Part shown: positions 1-7,892 of the stretch, piece after piece
How positions within the stretch are numbered: the first letter of the stretch is position 1
Layout of the letters: every line of letters starts with the position of its first letter
Source of the DNA: Jejubacter sp036620675
Lineage (GTDB): Bacteria > Pseudomonadota > Gammaproteobacteria > Enterobacterales > Enterobacteriaceae
Length of the DNA stretch: 64,000 nt
Strand: one strand, 5' to 3'
Assembly: GCA_036620675.1 (NCBI GenBank)
Contig: JAZHEE010000006.1
Notes under the pieces: generated by a model
What the model was told of the DNA's origin: nothing
The model's database searches: none
Seen by the model: only the letters and a program-made list of their open reading frames with translations
Translations under genes and position numbers: made by a program

Positions 1-444
1 TTAAAAGCGCTCCAGGGCATGATCTGGCGCGATGGCTACCTGAACGGCGATTTTAAAGGCCACGTTTACGAAGATGTCCCCCCGGCGCTGATGCGCTGGC
101 AGGCGCAGGGCATTACTTTGGGAGTTTATTCCTCCGGTTCGGTAGAGGCCCAGAAGCTGCTGTTCGGTTACAGCTGCGCCGGGGATCTCAGCCCGTACTT
201 CAGCGCCTGGTTCGACACCCACGTGGGCGCCAAGCGGGAAGCCGACGCCTATTGCGCCATCGCCGGACTGCTGGGGCTGGCGCCGGATACAATTCTGTTT
301 CTGTCCGATATCCACCAGGAGCTGGATGCCGCACAGGAGGCTGGCTGGAATACTATCCAGCTGATTCGCGGCGAACAGGATCCCCTAAGCCGTCACCCGC
401 AGGTTCAGCGATTCGATCAGATTTCCCCGGAGAACATGCCATGA
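1..444 (+). CDS. mtnC: Acireductone synthase (enolase-phosphatase E1), 3' part
   Basis: C-terminal 147 residues of MtnC; the 5' end lies outside the window. The frame is open from base 1 and carries the typical E1 stretches IIWRDGY-like (MIWRDGYLNGDF), VYSSGSVEAQKLLFGYS and FLSDIHQELDAA of this HAD-superfamily enzyme. MtnC enolises and dephosphorylates 2,3-diketo-5-methylthiopentyl-1-phosphate to acireductone in the cytoplasmic methionine salvage pathway. Its stop codon overlaps the start of mtnD (ATGA at 441-444), so the two are translationally coupled. The alternative small frames on both strands here are shadows. Identification is by family recall, not by search. Confidence 0.95.
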   Translation, partial: LKALQGMIWRDGYLNGDFKGHVYEDVPPALMRWQAQGITLGVYSSGSVEAQKLLFGYSCAGDLSPYFSAWFDTHVGAKREADAYCAIAGLLGLAPDTILFLSDIHQELDAAQEAGWNTIQLIRGEQDPLSRHPQVQRFDQISPENMP

Positions 445-983
445 GCGCACTGACTATCTATGCCAGCCATAACGCCGCCACGCCTGAGTGGCACAGCACC
501 GAAGGTCAGGCCATCGCCGAACGGCTGGCCCGGCACGGCGTACGTTTCGAACGCTGGCGCGCCGACCGCGATCTGGGCGATGCCCCAACGCCGGAAAGCA
601 CGATTGCCGCCTATCAGCACGCTATCGACCAACTGGTGGAGGAAGAAGGCTACCAGAGCTGGGACGTTATCAGTATGCGCGCCGATCATCCCCGGAAAGC
701 GGAGATGCGCGAAAAGTTTCTCCAGGAGCATACCCACGGCGAAGACGAAGTACGCTTCTTTGTGGAAGGGCGCGGCCTGTTCTGTCTGCATCTGGACGAA
801 CGCGTCTGGCAAATACTGTGCGAGAAAGGCGATCTGATCTCGGTTCCGGCCGGCACGCCACACTGGTTTGATATGGGCCCAGAACCGAACTTCACCGCCA
901 TTCGCATCTTCGATAATCCCGAAGGCTGGATAGCCAGCTTCACCGGCAACGATATCGCCGACCGCTTTCCGCGCCTGGGGTAA
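441..983 (+). CDS. mtnD: Acireductone dioxygenase
   Basis: 180-residue cupin enzyme of methionine salvage. With Fe2+ it converts acireductone to 2-keto-4-methylthiobutyrate and formate; with Ni2+ the family makes an off-pathway product. The metal-binding set is visible: His97 and His99 in EHTHGEDEVRFF, Glu103, and His141 in VPAGTPHWFD. Length is the usual family length. The ATG at 441 is chosen because it overlaps the mtnC stop in ATGA; an in-frame open stretch reaching back to 252 is only overlap with mtnC. A strong hairpin follows at 990-1019 before the convergent mtnA. Confidence 0.96.
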   Translation: MSALTIYASHNAATPEWHSTEGQAIAERLARHGVRFERWRADRDLGDAPTPESTIAAYQHAIDQLVEEEGYQSWDVISMRADHPRKAEMREKFLQEHTHGEDEVRFFVEGRGLFCLHLDERVWQILCEKGDLISVPAGTPHWFDMGPEPNFTAIRIFDNPEGWIASFTGNDIADRFPRLG

Positions 984-989
984 TCCGCT

Positions 990-1019
990 AACGCGACGTT
1001 CCGCCGGGAACGCCGCGTT
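990..1019. terminator. Hairpin between convergent mtnD and mtnA
   Basis: A near-perfect stem of AACGCG/CGCGTT plus CGTTCC/GGAACG with one A-C mismatch and a 4-base loop fills the 39-base gap between two convergent genes. There is no clear T-run on either strand, so it is probably a bidirectional transcription stop or mRNA-protecting hairpin rather than a classical terminator. Confidence 0.6.
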
Positions 1020-1022
1020 ATC

Positions 1023-2045
1023 TCAGATACGACGCAATGCACCGTCACGCACCGCCTGAGGCGTAACGACGCCGCTGTCCAGCACCCAACCGCTAATCAG
1101 TTCCGCTGGCGTTACATCGAACGCAGGGTTGTAGACTGCGGCCTGCTCCGGCGCCCAGCGCACTGCGCCAAAGCTGCCCGCCGCGCCAGTGACCTCATCC
1201 GCCGCCCGCTGCTCGACCGGAATGGCGTCGCCGTTCGGGCAATCGGGATCGAGCGTGGTACGCGGCGCCGCAACGTAGAAGGGGATCCTGTGCCAGCGCG
1301 CCAGCACCGCCAGTCCGTAGGTGCCAATCTTGTTCGCAACGTCGCCGTTAGTAGCGATACGATCGGCGCCGACCCAGACCGCATCCACCTCCCCTTTCGC
1401 CATCAGGCTCGCCGCCATGGAATCGCAAATCAGCCGGTAAGGGACGCCCAGCTCCCCCAGCTCCCAGGCTGTCAGACGCCCGCCCTGAAGCAGCGGTCGG
1501 GTTTCATCCACCCACACCTGTTTAACCTTACCCTGCCGCCAGGCATGGGTAATAACGCCAAGGGCGGTGCCCACGCCAGCGGTGGCTAATCCACCGGTAT
1601 TACAGTGGGTCAGCAGCCGACTGCCCGGCGTCACCAGTTCGCTGCCCGCGCAGGCGATGCGCTCGCACAGCTGACGGTCTTCTTCCACCAGCGCCAGGGC
1701 TTCACGCACCAGCGCGGCGCGGTACTCCTCCGCCGCCAGCGCCAGACGCATCCGATCCAGATTATTCATCAGATTTACCGCCGTAGGCCTGGACGCCCGC
1801 AGGGTTTCCAGCCCCTGCTCCAGCGCTTTCCGCCCCATGCCCTGCTCCGCCAGTAGCGCCAGCAGCAGGCTGGCCGAAAGACCGATCAGCGGCGCGCCGC
1901 GCACCTTCAGCGCCTGAATACAGGCCACCAGTTCGTCGACGCTGTCCACCGCCAGCCAGTCACTGCGGGCAGGCAGCGCCTGCTGATCGAGAATCCATAA
2001 CCGGTTATCCGCCACCCGCAGGCTGGTCGTCTGTAGTGTCTGCAT
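1023..2045 (-). CDS. mtnA: S-methyl-5-thioribose-1-phosphate isomerase
   Basis: 340-residue MtnA, related to eIF2B subunits. It isomerises methylthioribose-1-phosphate (the MtnK product) to methylthioribulose-1-phosphate in the cytoplasm. The two expected active-site residues are present: Cys148 in LLTHCNTGGLATAG and Asp228 in WVGADRIATNGDVANKIG. It is transcribed divergently from mtnK across a 107-base gap that contains MetJ-box-like sequence, so the first two enzymes of the salvage pathway probably share control. The ATG at 2045 gives the usual family length. Confidence 0.96.
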   Translation of the reverse strand: MQTLQTTSLRVADNRLWILDQQALPARSDWLAVDSVDELVACIQALKVRGAPLIGLSASLLLALLAEQGMGRKALEQGLETLRASRPTAVNLMNNLDRMRLALAAEEYRAALVREALALVEEDRQLCERIACAGSELVTPGSRLLTHCNTGGLATAGVGTALGVITHAWRQGKVKQVWVDETRPLLQGGRLTAWELGELGVPYRLICDSMAASLMAKGEVDAVWVGADRIATNGDVANKIGTYGLAVLARWHRIPFYVAAPRTTLDPDCPNGDAIPVEQRAADEVTGAAGSFGAVRWAPEQAAVYNPAFDVTPAELISGWVLDSGVVTPQAVRDGALRRI

Positions 2046-2097
2046 AAAGTTAAATCCATGTTGCGTTGATGTGTCACATTGTGGCAGGATGAAATCC

Positions 2098-2121
2098 AGA
2101 AGTATAGACGTCTGAACGGCT
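2098..2121. promoter_or_regulatory. Putative MetJ operator (tandem met boxes)
   Basis: The 8-base met-box consensus AGACGTCT occurs exactly at 2106-2113. The adjoining in-phase octamers are AGAAGTAT (2098-2105, 6 of 8 matches) and GAACGGCT (2114-2121, 5 of 8). MetJ binds tandem 8-base boxes as adjacent dimers, so this arrangement in the mtnA/mtnK divergent gap fits S-adenosylmethionine-dependent repression of methionine salvage. The box sequences are seen; the function is inferred. Confidence 0.7.
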
Positions 2122-2152
2122 TTGTATCGGTAACAGAATGAGGACTGGAGAC

Positions 2153-3352
2153 ATGTCGCACTATCACACCTTTACCCCCACAGACGCGCTGGATTACGCG
2201 CGGGAGCATGGGGGACTGGCAGACCCTTCCGCCCTGGTAGCGGCCAGCGAGGTAGGCGACGGCAACCTCAATCTGGTATTTAAAATTCTCGATCGCGACG
2301 GCGTCAGCCGGGTCATCGTCAAACAGGCTCTGCCATGGGTGCGCTGCGTGGGAGAATCCTGGCCGCTGACGCCGGATCGGGCGCGGCTGGAAGCCCAGAC
2401 GCTGCTGGAACACTATCGTCACGCCCCCCGGCACACGGTGAAAGTGCTGCACCACGACCCGGCGCTGGCCACCATCGTGATGGAAGATCTCTCCGATCAT
2501 AAAATCTGGCGCGGCGAACTGATCCAGGGACGCCACTACCCTCAGGCTATCGATCAACTGGCGGAATATCTGGCGCAAACCCTGTTTCATACCAGCGATT
2601 TCTGGCTGCCGCCCCACGATAAAAAGCGCCAGGTGGCCAACTTTATCAATCCGGCGATGTGTGAGATCACCGAGGATCTGTTCTTTAACGATCCCTATCA
2701 GGAACATCCGCGCAACAACTACCCCGAACAGCTGGAGCCGGAAGTCGCGCAGTTACGTGAAGACAGGGGGCTGAAAGTGGCCGTTGCGGCTCTGAAGCAC
2801 CGCTTTCTGACCCATGCAGAGGCCCTGCTCCACGGCGATATCCACAGCGGCTCGCTGTTTGTGGCCGACGGTAGCCTGAAGGCCATCGATGCCGAGTTTG
2901 GCTATTTCGGCCCCATCGGCTTCGATCTGGGCACTGCCATGGGCAACCTGCTGCTGAACTACTGCGGTGCGCCGGGTCTGCTGGGCATTCGCGAAGCGGC
3001 GGACGTCCGCGAACAGCGGCTCCAGGATCTGCGCGAGTTATGGCTCGGCTTCCACCAGCGCTTCCTGGCCCTGGCCCGCGACAAAAGTCGGGATGCGGCG
3101 CTGGGCCGCCCCGGCTACGCCGAAGCCTTTCTGCAAAAGGTCTGGTTCGACAGCATCGGTTTTTGCGGCACCGAACTGATTCGCCGCAGCGTGGGGCTTT
3201 CCCACGTAGCGGATCTGGAAGAGATTCAGGATGAGCGGATGCGGCTGGCCTGTACCAGCCACGCGATGACGCTGGGAAGAACGCTGATTGTGCTGGCCGA
3301 CAGGCTGGACAACGTGGACGAACTGATTGCCCGAATTCGCCAGTACAGCTAA
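2153..3352 (+). CDS. mtnK: Methylthioribose kinase
   Basis: 399-residue MtnK of the aminoglycoside phosphotransferase-like kinase fold. It phosphorylates 5-methylthioribose with ATP to enter methionine salvage. Visible kinase features are the catalytic-loop HGDIHSGSLFV and the metal-binding IDAEFGYFGPIGFDLG (DxE motif typical of MtnK). The ATG at 2153 (MSHYHTF) is preferred because known MtnK proteins start at this point; an in-frame ATG at 2138 would add five residues and the ribosome-binding site does not clearly decide. It is divergent from mtnA. Confidence 0.95.
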   Translation: MSHYHTFTPTDALDYAREHGGLADPSALVAASEVGDGNLNLVFKILDRDGVSRVIVKQALPWVRCVGESWPLTPDRARLEAQTLLEHYRHAPRHTVKVLHHDPALATIVMEDLSDHKIWRGELIQGRHYPQAIDQLAEYLAQTLFHTSDFWLPPHDKKRQVANFINPAMCEITEDLFFNDPYQEHPRNNYPEQLEPEVAQLREDRGLKVAVAALKHRFLTHAEALLHGDIHSGSLFVADGSLKAIDAEFGYFGPIGFDLGTAMGNLLLNYCGAPGLLGIREAADVREQRLQDLRELWLGFHQRFLALARDKSRDAALGRPGYAEAFLQKVWFDSIGFCGTELIRRSVGLSHVADLEEIQDERMRLACTSHAMTLGRTLIVLADRLDNVDELIARIRQYS

Positions 3353-3361
3353 TGAAAGATA

Positions 3362-3384
3362 CAGCCCCGCCGCATGCGGGGCTG
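3362..3384. terminator. Hairpin between convergent mtnK and the GTPase gene
   Basis: Perfect 9-base stem CAGCCCCGC/GCGGGGCTG with a 5-base loop lies ten bases after the mtnK stop and just before the stop of the convergent GTPase gene. The T-rich tail is poor on both strands. It is likely a shared termination hairpin. Confidence 0.65.
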
Positions 3385-3392
3385 GCAGACGC

Positions 3393-4418
3393 TTATGCCG
3401 TTGCTGCGGCAAACCCGGCGCGCAGTTCATCGACCGGCAGATAACGACCGATAATCACCAGCCGGGAAAAGGCGCTGTCTGGCGATTCCCACTGGGCGCC
3501 ATAATCAAAGCCCACCACCTTGTGAACTCCCTGCACCACCAGACGCTGAGGATTATCCGCAATCGCCAGCACCCCCTTATAGCGCAGCATATCGTTGCCG
3601 TATGCCTCGATGCACTGCTCCATAAAAGCGCCAATTTTTTTCAGATCCAGCCGCCCGGCTTCAAACACGTGCGCCTGAATAGCGTCATCCCAGGAGCGCT
3701 GCTGCTGGGGGGAGTGACGGAACGGCATAAAGCGCCGGGGCTGTTCGGCACCGGCGCGAATAATGTGAAACCCTTCACTAACCGGGTTCGCGTCGCTCAG
3801 TTCAAAAGCGCCGATATCCAGCCACAGCTCCGCCGGACATTCGCCGTTGGTAATATGCAGAATCTCCGCCTTGCTGTTAATGCGATGAATGCGCGCCAGC
3901 GCCGCCTCGACCTGCGCCTCGTCACACAGATCAGCTTTGGTCAGCAGAATACGGTCGGCGAAACCAATCTGAGCCGCCGCTACCGGATGCTCATCCAGCT
4001 GGCGCTGGACATGCTGGCAATCGGCCAGCGCAATAACCGCATCCAGCCGCATGGCTTCACGCAGTCGCTCATCGACAAAGAAGGTTTGAATCACCGGCCC
4101 GGGATCGGCAAGTCCGGTGGTTTCGACAATCAGCCGGTCAAACTGAATATCGCCCCAGGCGCGCTTATCCAGCAGTTCGTTCAGGGCGGTGCTGAACTCG
4201 CCGCGCACGCTACAGCAAACGCAGCCGTTAGAGAGTTCCACCACATTCACGCTGTCGCCGCCGCGCAGCAGCGCGCCGTCGATATTGACGGCGCCGAATT
4301 CATTTTCCAGTATCGCGACGGGGGCGTCGCCGTGGTGAGTCAGAAAATAGTTGAGCAGGGTTGTTTTGCCTGCGCCGAGAAAACCGGTCACCAGGGTGAC
4401 CGATACCACATCATTCAT
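3393..4418 (-). CDS. yjiA: YjiA/CobW-family GTPase (G3E, metal-related)
   Basis: 341-residue G3E-family P-loop GTPase. Visible motifs are Walker A GFLGAGKTT near the N-terminus, the metal-associated NGCVCCS (CxCC), ETTGLADPGP and the base-recognition LTKADL. The family handles metal insertion or zinc homeostasis. The start at 4418 (MNDVVSVTLVTGF) is chosen over an open upstream extension because it has an AGGA site and aligns with YjiA. It lies downstream of ybdD and cstA on the same strand, mirroring the btsT-yjiX-yjiA order of E. coli. Whether the substrate is zinc or another metal cannot be read from sequence, and the symbol is by family resemblance rather than locus. Confidence 0.8.
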   Translation of the reverse strand: MNDVVSVTLVTGFLGAGKTTLLNYFLTHHGDAPVAILENEFGAVNIDGALLRGGDSVNVVELSNGCVCCSVRGEFSTALNELLDKRAWGDIQFDRLIVETTGLADPGPVIQTFFVDERLREAMRLDAVIALADCQHVQRQLDEHPVAAAQIGFADRILLTKADLCDEAQVEAALARIHRINSKAEILHITNGECPAELWLDIGAFELSDANPVSEGFHIIRAGAEQPRRFMPFRHSPQQQRSWDDAIQAHVFEAGRLDLKKIGAFMEQCIEAYGNDMLRYKGVLAIADNPQRLVVQGVHKVVGFDYGAQWESPDSAFSRLVIIGRYLPVDELRAGFAAATA

Positions 4419-4435
4419 ATCAGGGTCCTTCTTCC

Positions 4436-4625
4436 CTTCATACGTCAGGCTGCAGATGCGTTGGCTACGCCCGTTCCCCCCAGTCACATAGCCATCTATG
4501 CTCCCGGGGATGATGAGCCTTCGGCTCACCCTGCGGGCCAGCGCAAACGCTGTTCAAACCGGTAAACCGGTTTGTCACTGGCTTGCCGCCTTCCTGCCGC
4601 CTGAACTATTTTGGGTATTTTTATA
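4436..4625. repeat. Enteric interspersed intergenic repeat
   Basis: This gap between the GTPase gene and ybdD carries a motif I recognise from many intergenic regions of enteric genomes: GCGTTGGCT..., a CATAG-CTATG palindrome followed by CTCCCGGGGAT, and CTTGCCGCCTTCCTGC ending in ATTTTGGGTAT. It also contains the short inverted repeat AACCGGT-AAACCGGTTT near 4556-4575. No coding potential was seen. The name and class of the element are uncertain. Confidence 0.5.
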
Positions 4626-4628
4626 CCA

Positions 4629-4826
4629 TCAGCAGCAGCGCGCGCCGCCTTTTCCGCCGTATCGCGCATCCTGGCGATCGCGGAAAAACTCTTCATAGGT
4701 CATTGGCGTCTGCTCCGGGTGGTTCAAACGCATATGCTGTACGTAATTATCGTAGTCAGGTACCCCTACCATCAGTTTTGCCGCCTGACCGAGGTATTTA
4801 CCCGCTTTTGCCAGAGAATCAAACAT
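4629..4826 (-). CDS. ybdD: YbdD/YjiX-family small protein
   Basis: 65-residue protein nearly identical to E. coli YbdD (MFDSLAKAGKYLGQAA..., ending ARYGGKGGARCC). The family always accompanies CstA/BtsT-type pyruvate or peptide transporters, as here: it lies downstream of cstA on the same strand, separated by about 230 bases of inverted-repeat DNA. It is thought to assist or modulate the transporter; the mechanism is not established. The C-terminal Cys-Cys pair is conserved. Confidence 0.93.
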   Translation of the reverse strand: MFDSLAKAGKYLGQAAKLMVGVPDYDNYVQHMRLNHPEQTPMTYEEFFRDRQDARYGGKGGARCC

Positions 4827-4847
4827 CTGTTGTTACCTCCATATTCC

Positions 4848-4981
4848 ACCCTCACCCTAACCCTCTCCCAGAGGGAGAGGGGAAAAACCGGGGACCTTTG
4901 CCCTCATCCCTTTGGGAGAGGAGAAAAACGAGTGACTAACTGCCCCCTCTCCCCTTTGGGGAGAGGGGCGGGGTGAGGGGA
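4848..4981. repeat. Inverted repeat pair in cstA-ybdD gap
   Basis: Two GC-rich arms of the common enteric type CCCTCACCCTAACCCTCTCCC (from about 4848) and its inverse GGGGAGAGGGGCGGGGTGAG (to about 4981) face each other, each with an internal palindrome (CTCTCCC-GGGAGAG). The arrangement resembles REP/BIME-like elements that often sit between co-transcribed genes. It probably forms mRNA hairpins that lower expression of ybdD relative to cstA. Confidence 0.55.
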
Positions 4982-5053
4982 TTCACCAGAGCGCTCTGAA
5001 GTGCTCTCACCCTAACGAACCAGCCTCCCACGAAGGAGAGGCTTTGACAATAT

Positions 5054-7156
5054 TTAGTGCGCGTTTTTCGCCTGAGCTACGATCTGGTCGACATTTTCAG
5101 GCATCGGCTGGTACGGCGTTTCACGCGCCGTCGGGCTTTCACTCTCACACGCCTGACGCGCGCACTTCAGCGAAAACAGCGCCAGCACCACGACCACCAC
5201 CATAAAGTACAGGGTCAGACCGGCGTCCAGACGGTTATTGAACACCAGCTGGCTCAGCTGCGACTGAGTATACTGAGCCGGAATATTACCGCTGTCGATC
5301 ATCGCCTGGAACTTATTGGCCACCGCCAGGAAACCGACCCGGGCATCAGCGCTGAACACTTTCTGCCAGCCGGCGGTCAGCGTGCAGACCAGCAGCCAGG
5401 CGGTGGGCAGTAACGCTACCCAGGCATAACGCTGGCGCTTCATCTTAAACAGCACCACGGCGCACAGCAGCAACGCCATCGCCGCCAGCATCTGGTTGGC
5501 GATGCCAAACAGCGGCCACAGGGTGTTGATGCCGCCCAGCGGATCCACCACCCCCTGATGCAGAAAGTAGCCCCAGGCCAGCACGCACAGCGCGGTCGCC
5601 AGCAGGTTGGCGGGCAGCGATTCGGTACGCTTCAGTGAGGGAGAGATCGTGCCCAGCAGATCCTGCAGCATAAAGCGGGCGGCCCGGGTGCCGGCATCTA
5701 CCGCAGTCAGAATAAACAGCGCCTCGAACAGAATCGCGAAGTGATACCAGAAGGAAACGTCCATCAGGCCACCCAGCGCCCCGTGCAGAATATAGGCCAT
5801 GCCCACCGCCAGGGTCGGCGCACCGCCGGCCCGGGAAATAATGCTCTGCTCACCCACTTCTTCGGCAATGCGATGCAGCACATCCGGCGTCACCGTAAAG
5901 CCCCAGCCGCTGACCACCTGAGCCGCAGAGGCCACCGCGTCCGCAACGCCCGCTGGCGCCAGAACGGCCATCGGGCTGTTCATGGCGAAGTAAACGCCGG
6001 GATCGATAATACAGGCCGCCACCAGCGCCATTATCGCCACAAAGGACTCCATCAACATGCCGCCGTAACCAATCAGGCAGGCCTGATTTTCGTTAGCCAG
6101 CATCTTCGGCGTGGTGCCGGATGAGATCAGGGCATGAAAACCGGAAACCGCGCCGCAGGCGATGGTGATAAACAGGAACGGGAACAGATCCCCGGCCCAC
6201 ACCGGCCCGGTGCCATCGACAAATTTGGTGATCGACGGCATGGTCAGGGTCGGGCGCATAATCAGAATGCCGATAGCCAGACCGACGATGGTGCCAATCT
6301 TCAGAAAAGTGGAAAGGTAGTCGCGCGGCGCCAGCAGCAACCACACCGGCAGCACCGCCGCTACAAAGCCGTAGCCCACCAGAATCCAGGTAAGCTGAAC
6401 GCCAGTAAAATCAAACCAGGAAGCGAATTCGCTCTCGGCCACCCAACCGCCGGAGATTATGGCGAAGACCAGCAGCACCAGACCGATAATCGACACCTCG
6501 CCAATACGGCCAGGGCGCAGATAGCGGGTATAGATCCCCATAAAGATCGCCAGCGGAATGGTAAAGGCAACGGTATAAGTGCCCCAGGGGCTGTGAGTCA
6601 GCGCTTTGACCACAATCATCGCCAGCACCGCCAGAATGATCACCATAATCATAAAGCAGGAGACCAGCGCGATAACTCCCGCCACGTTGCCCATCTCTTC
6701 TTTCACCAGTTCGCCCAGGGAACGCCCATCGCGCCGGGTGGAGACAAACAGCACCATAAAGTCCTGCACCGCCCCGGCCAGTACCACACCCGCCAGAATC
6801 CATATCATCCCCGGCAGGTAGCCCATCTGAGCGGCCAGTACCGGCCCCACCAGCGGCCCGGCGCCAGCAATGGCGGCAAAGTGGTGGCCGAACAGTACCT
6901 TCTTATCGGTCGGTACATAATCAAGGCCGTCGTTGTGACGTACCGCAGGCGTCATGCGGGTGGCATCCACCGATAGCACGCGCCTGGCTATCCAGATTCC
7001 ATAAAAACGATACGCGATCAGATAGACGCAGACCGCCGCCACCACTATCCATAGCGCGTTAATCTGCTCCCCGCGATTCAGGGCGATATAGCCGAGTGCA
7101 AAAGCCCCCAGCAGCGAAAGCGCCCCCCACAGAAGGTATTTCCCTGGATTATTCAT
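5054..7156 (-). CDS. cstA: Carbon starvation transporter CstA
   Basis: 700-residue polytopic inner-membrane protein of the CstA/BtsT family, almost collinear with E. coli CstA (701 residues). Signature stretches include GHHFAAIAGAGPLVGPVLAAQMGY and CGAVSGFHALISSGTTPK. CstA is linked to pyruvate and peptide uptake on carbon starvation. The ATG at 7156 (MNNPGKYLLW) is chosen over an upstream TTG at 7180 because it matches the E. coli start and has a GGATAAG site. In E. coli cstA directly follows entH; the same order holds here except that a hok/sok relic is inserted between them. ybdD follows. Confidence 0.96.
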   Translation of the reverse strand: MNNPGKYLLWGALSLLGAFALGYIALNRGEQINALWIVVAAVCVYLIAYRFYGIWIARRVLSVDATRMTPAVRHNDGLDYVPTDKKVLFGHHFAAIAGAGPLVGPVLAAQMGYLPGMIWILAGVVLAGAVQDFMVLFVSTRRDGRSLGELVKEEMGNVAGVIALVSCFMIMVIILAVLAMIVVKALTHSPWGTYTVAFTIPLAIFMGIYTRYLRPGRIGEVSIIGLVLLVFAIISGGWVAESEFASWFDFTGVQLTWILVGYGFVAAVLPVWLLLAPRDYLSTFLKIGTIVGLAIGILIMRPTLTMPSITKFVDGTGPVWAGDLFPFLFITIACGAVSGFHALISSGTTPKMLANENQACLIGYGGMLMESFVAIMALVAACIIDPGVYFAMNSPMAVLAPAGVADAVASAAQVVSGWGFTVTPDVLHRIAEEVGEQSIISRAGGAPTLAVGMAYILHGALGGLMDVSFWYHFAILFEALFILTAVDAGTRAARFMLQDLLGTISPSLKRTESLPANLLATALCVLAWGYFLHQGVVDPLGGINTLWPLFGIANQMLAAMALLLCAVVLFKMKRQRYAWVALLPTAWLLVCTLTAGWQKVFSADARVGFLAVANKFQAMIDSGNIPAQYTQSQLSQLVFNNRLDAGLTLYFMVVVVVLALFSLKCARQACESESPTARETPYQPMPENVDQIVAQAKNAH

Positions 7157-7424
7157 TGTCTTATCCGTTGTGTTGGTCAAATAAAGAGGAAGATGTGTGT
7201 CAATTTGTATCTATAACACGCGACTGGATTTAACAATAAAGAAACGATAGAAAACAGGTTTGCCACTTATCATTTACATTACATTGCTAGCGGGATCACT
7301 AAGCAGAGCCAGGCATGGGGAGTCTTGCGCACTCAATATTGAGGAAAGGGTCTCCTGGTAAACCAGAAGACCCTTTATAAAGACGCTTGTGGCTATGCCA
7401 GCCAACATCCCCTGGCTCCAGGTG

Positions 7425-7583
7425 CTACTTACCGGATTCGTAAGTCATGAAAGCCGCCACCTCCCGAGCCCCATCCCGGTATCGAATTTCTCATAGCGAT
7501 TTCCGGGTCAGGTAGCTGAATATCAACAGCGTAAAACACAGGATATAAACGCGCCAGATTAGGGTGCCGCGCGGTAGCTTCAT
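7425..7583 (-). pseudogene. hok: Hok-family type I toxin with in-frame TGA
   Basis: Translation from the ATG at 7583 gives MKLPRGTLIWRVYILCFTLL followed by IFSYLTRKSL, then TGA (7491-7493), then EIRYRDGAREVAAFMTYESG-K and TAG at 7425-7427. The full 52-codon frame matches plasmid R1 Hok in length and sequence except that the conserved Cys31 codon is now TGA. A strong AAGGAGAAG site precedes the ATG. An in-frame upstream ATG at 7640 (MSSPHQRRPLP...) corresponds to the Mok regulatory frame. Hok is a small membrane toxin that depolarises the inner membrane. Here only a 30-residue peptide with the membrane segment would be made; whether it is toxic is unknown. Confidence 0.9.
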
Positions 7584-7631
7584 TGCCTTCTTCTCCTTGC
7601 TTTCAGCGGGTAAGGGGCGACGCTGATGTGG

Positions 7632-7690
7632 ACTGGACATAGGGTAAGCCTCGGTTTAATTGAAAAATGACTCGGGGCTTTCTTCTTTCT
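7632..7690 (+). ncRNA. sok: Sok-like antisense RNA
   Basis: The + strand opposite the hok/mok leader reads ACTGGACATAGGGTAAGCCT..., closely resembling the start of plasmid R1 Sok, and ends in an AAGCC...GGCTT hairpin followed by TCTTCTTT, which looks like its terminator. Sok pairs with the hok leader and blocks mok translation, which is coupled to hok. The in-frame mok ATG at 7640 lies inside this region, as expected. The exact 5' and 3' ends are estimates. Confidence 0.65.
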
Positions 7691-7892
7691 GCCACACAAT
7701 AAAGCTTGCCGCTGCCATGAGGTAAAAAGCTTTCAGCGCCGCGCCGATAACAACGAATAATCTCCCGCCTGGTTGCCAGGGTATGCAACTGTGCGATTAA
7801 GACAGAGAAAAAGTGTAACGCCCCGTGGAAGGGGGCATGTTTGCAGGAACAACGCCTGCCCTCCTCCCTGAGAGCAGGCGTATCTGGTGAAA

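Noticed and set aside
3327..4565. 412-codon plus-strand frame opposite the YjiA-like gene
   Set aside because: Shadow of a gene with clear GTPase motifs; no recognisable domain of its own.
4848..4981. Possible CRISPR-like repeat array
   Set aside because: Only an inverted pair with palindromes; no regularly spaced direct repeats or unique spacers.
6134..6976. Long plus-strand open frame opposite cstA (280 codons)
   Set aside because: It is fully antisense to the strongly conserved cstA and shows Gln/His/Arg-rich composition typical of shadow frames.
7157..7300. CRP site upstream of cstA
   Set aside because: E. coli cstA is CRP-activated, but I could not find a convincing TGTGA-N6-TCACA match here by eye.
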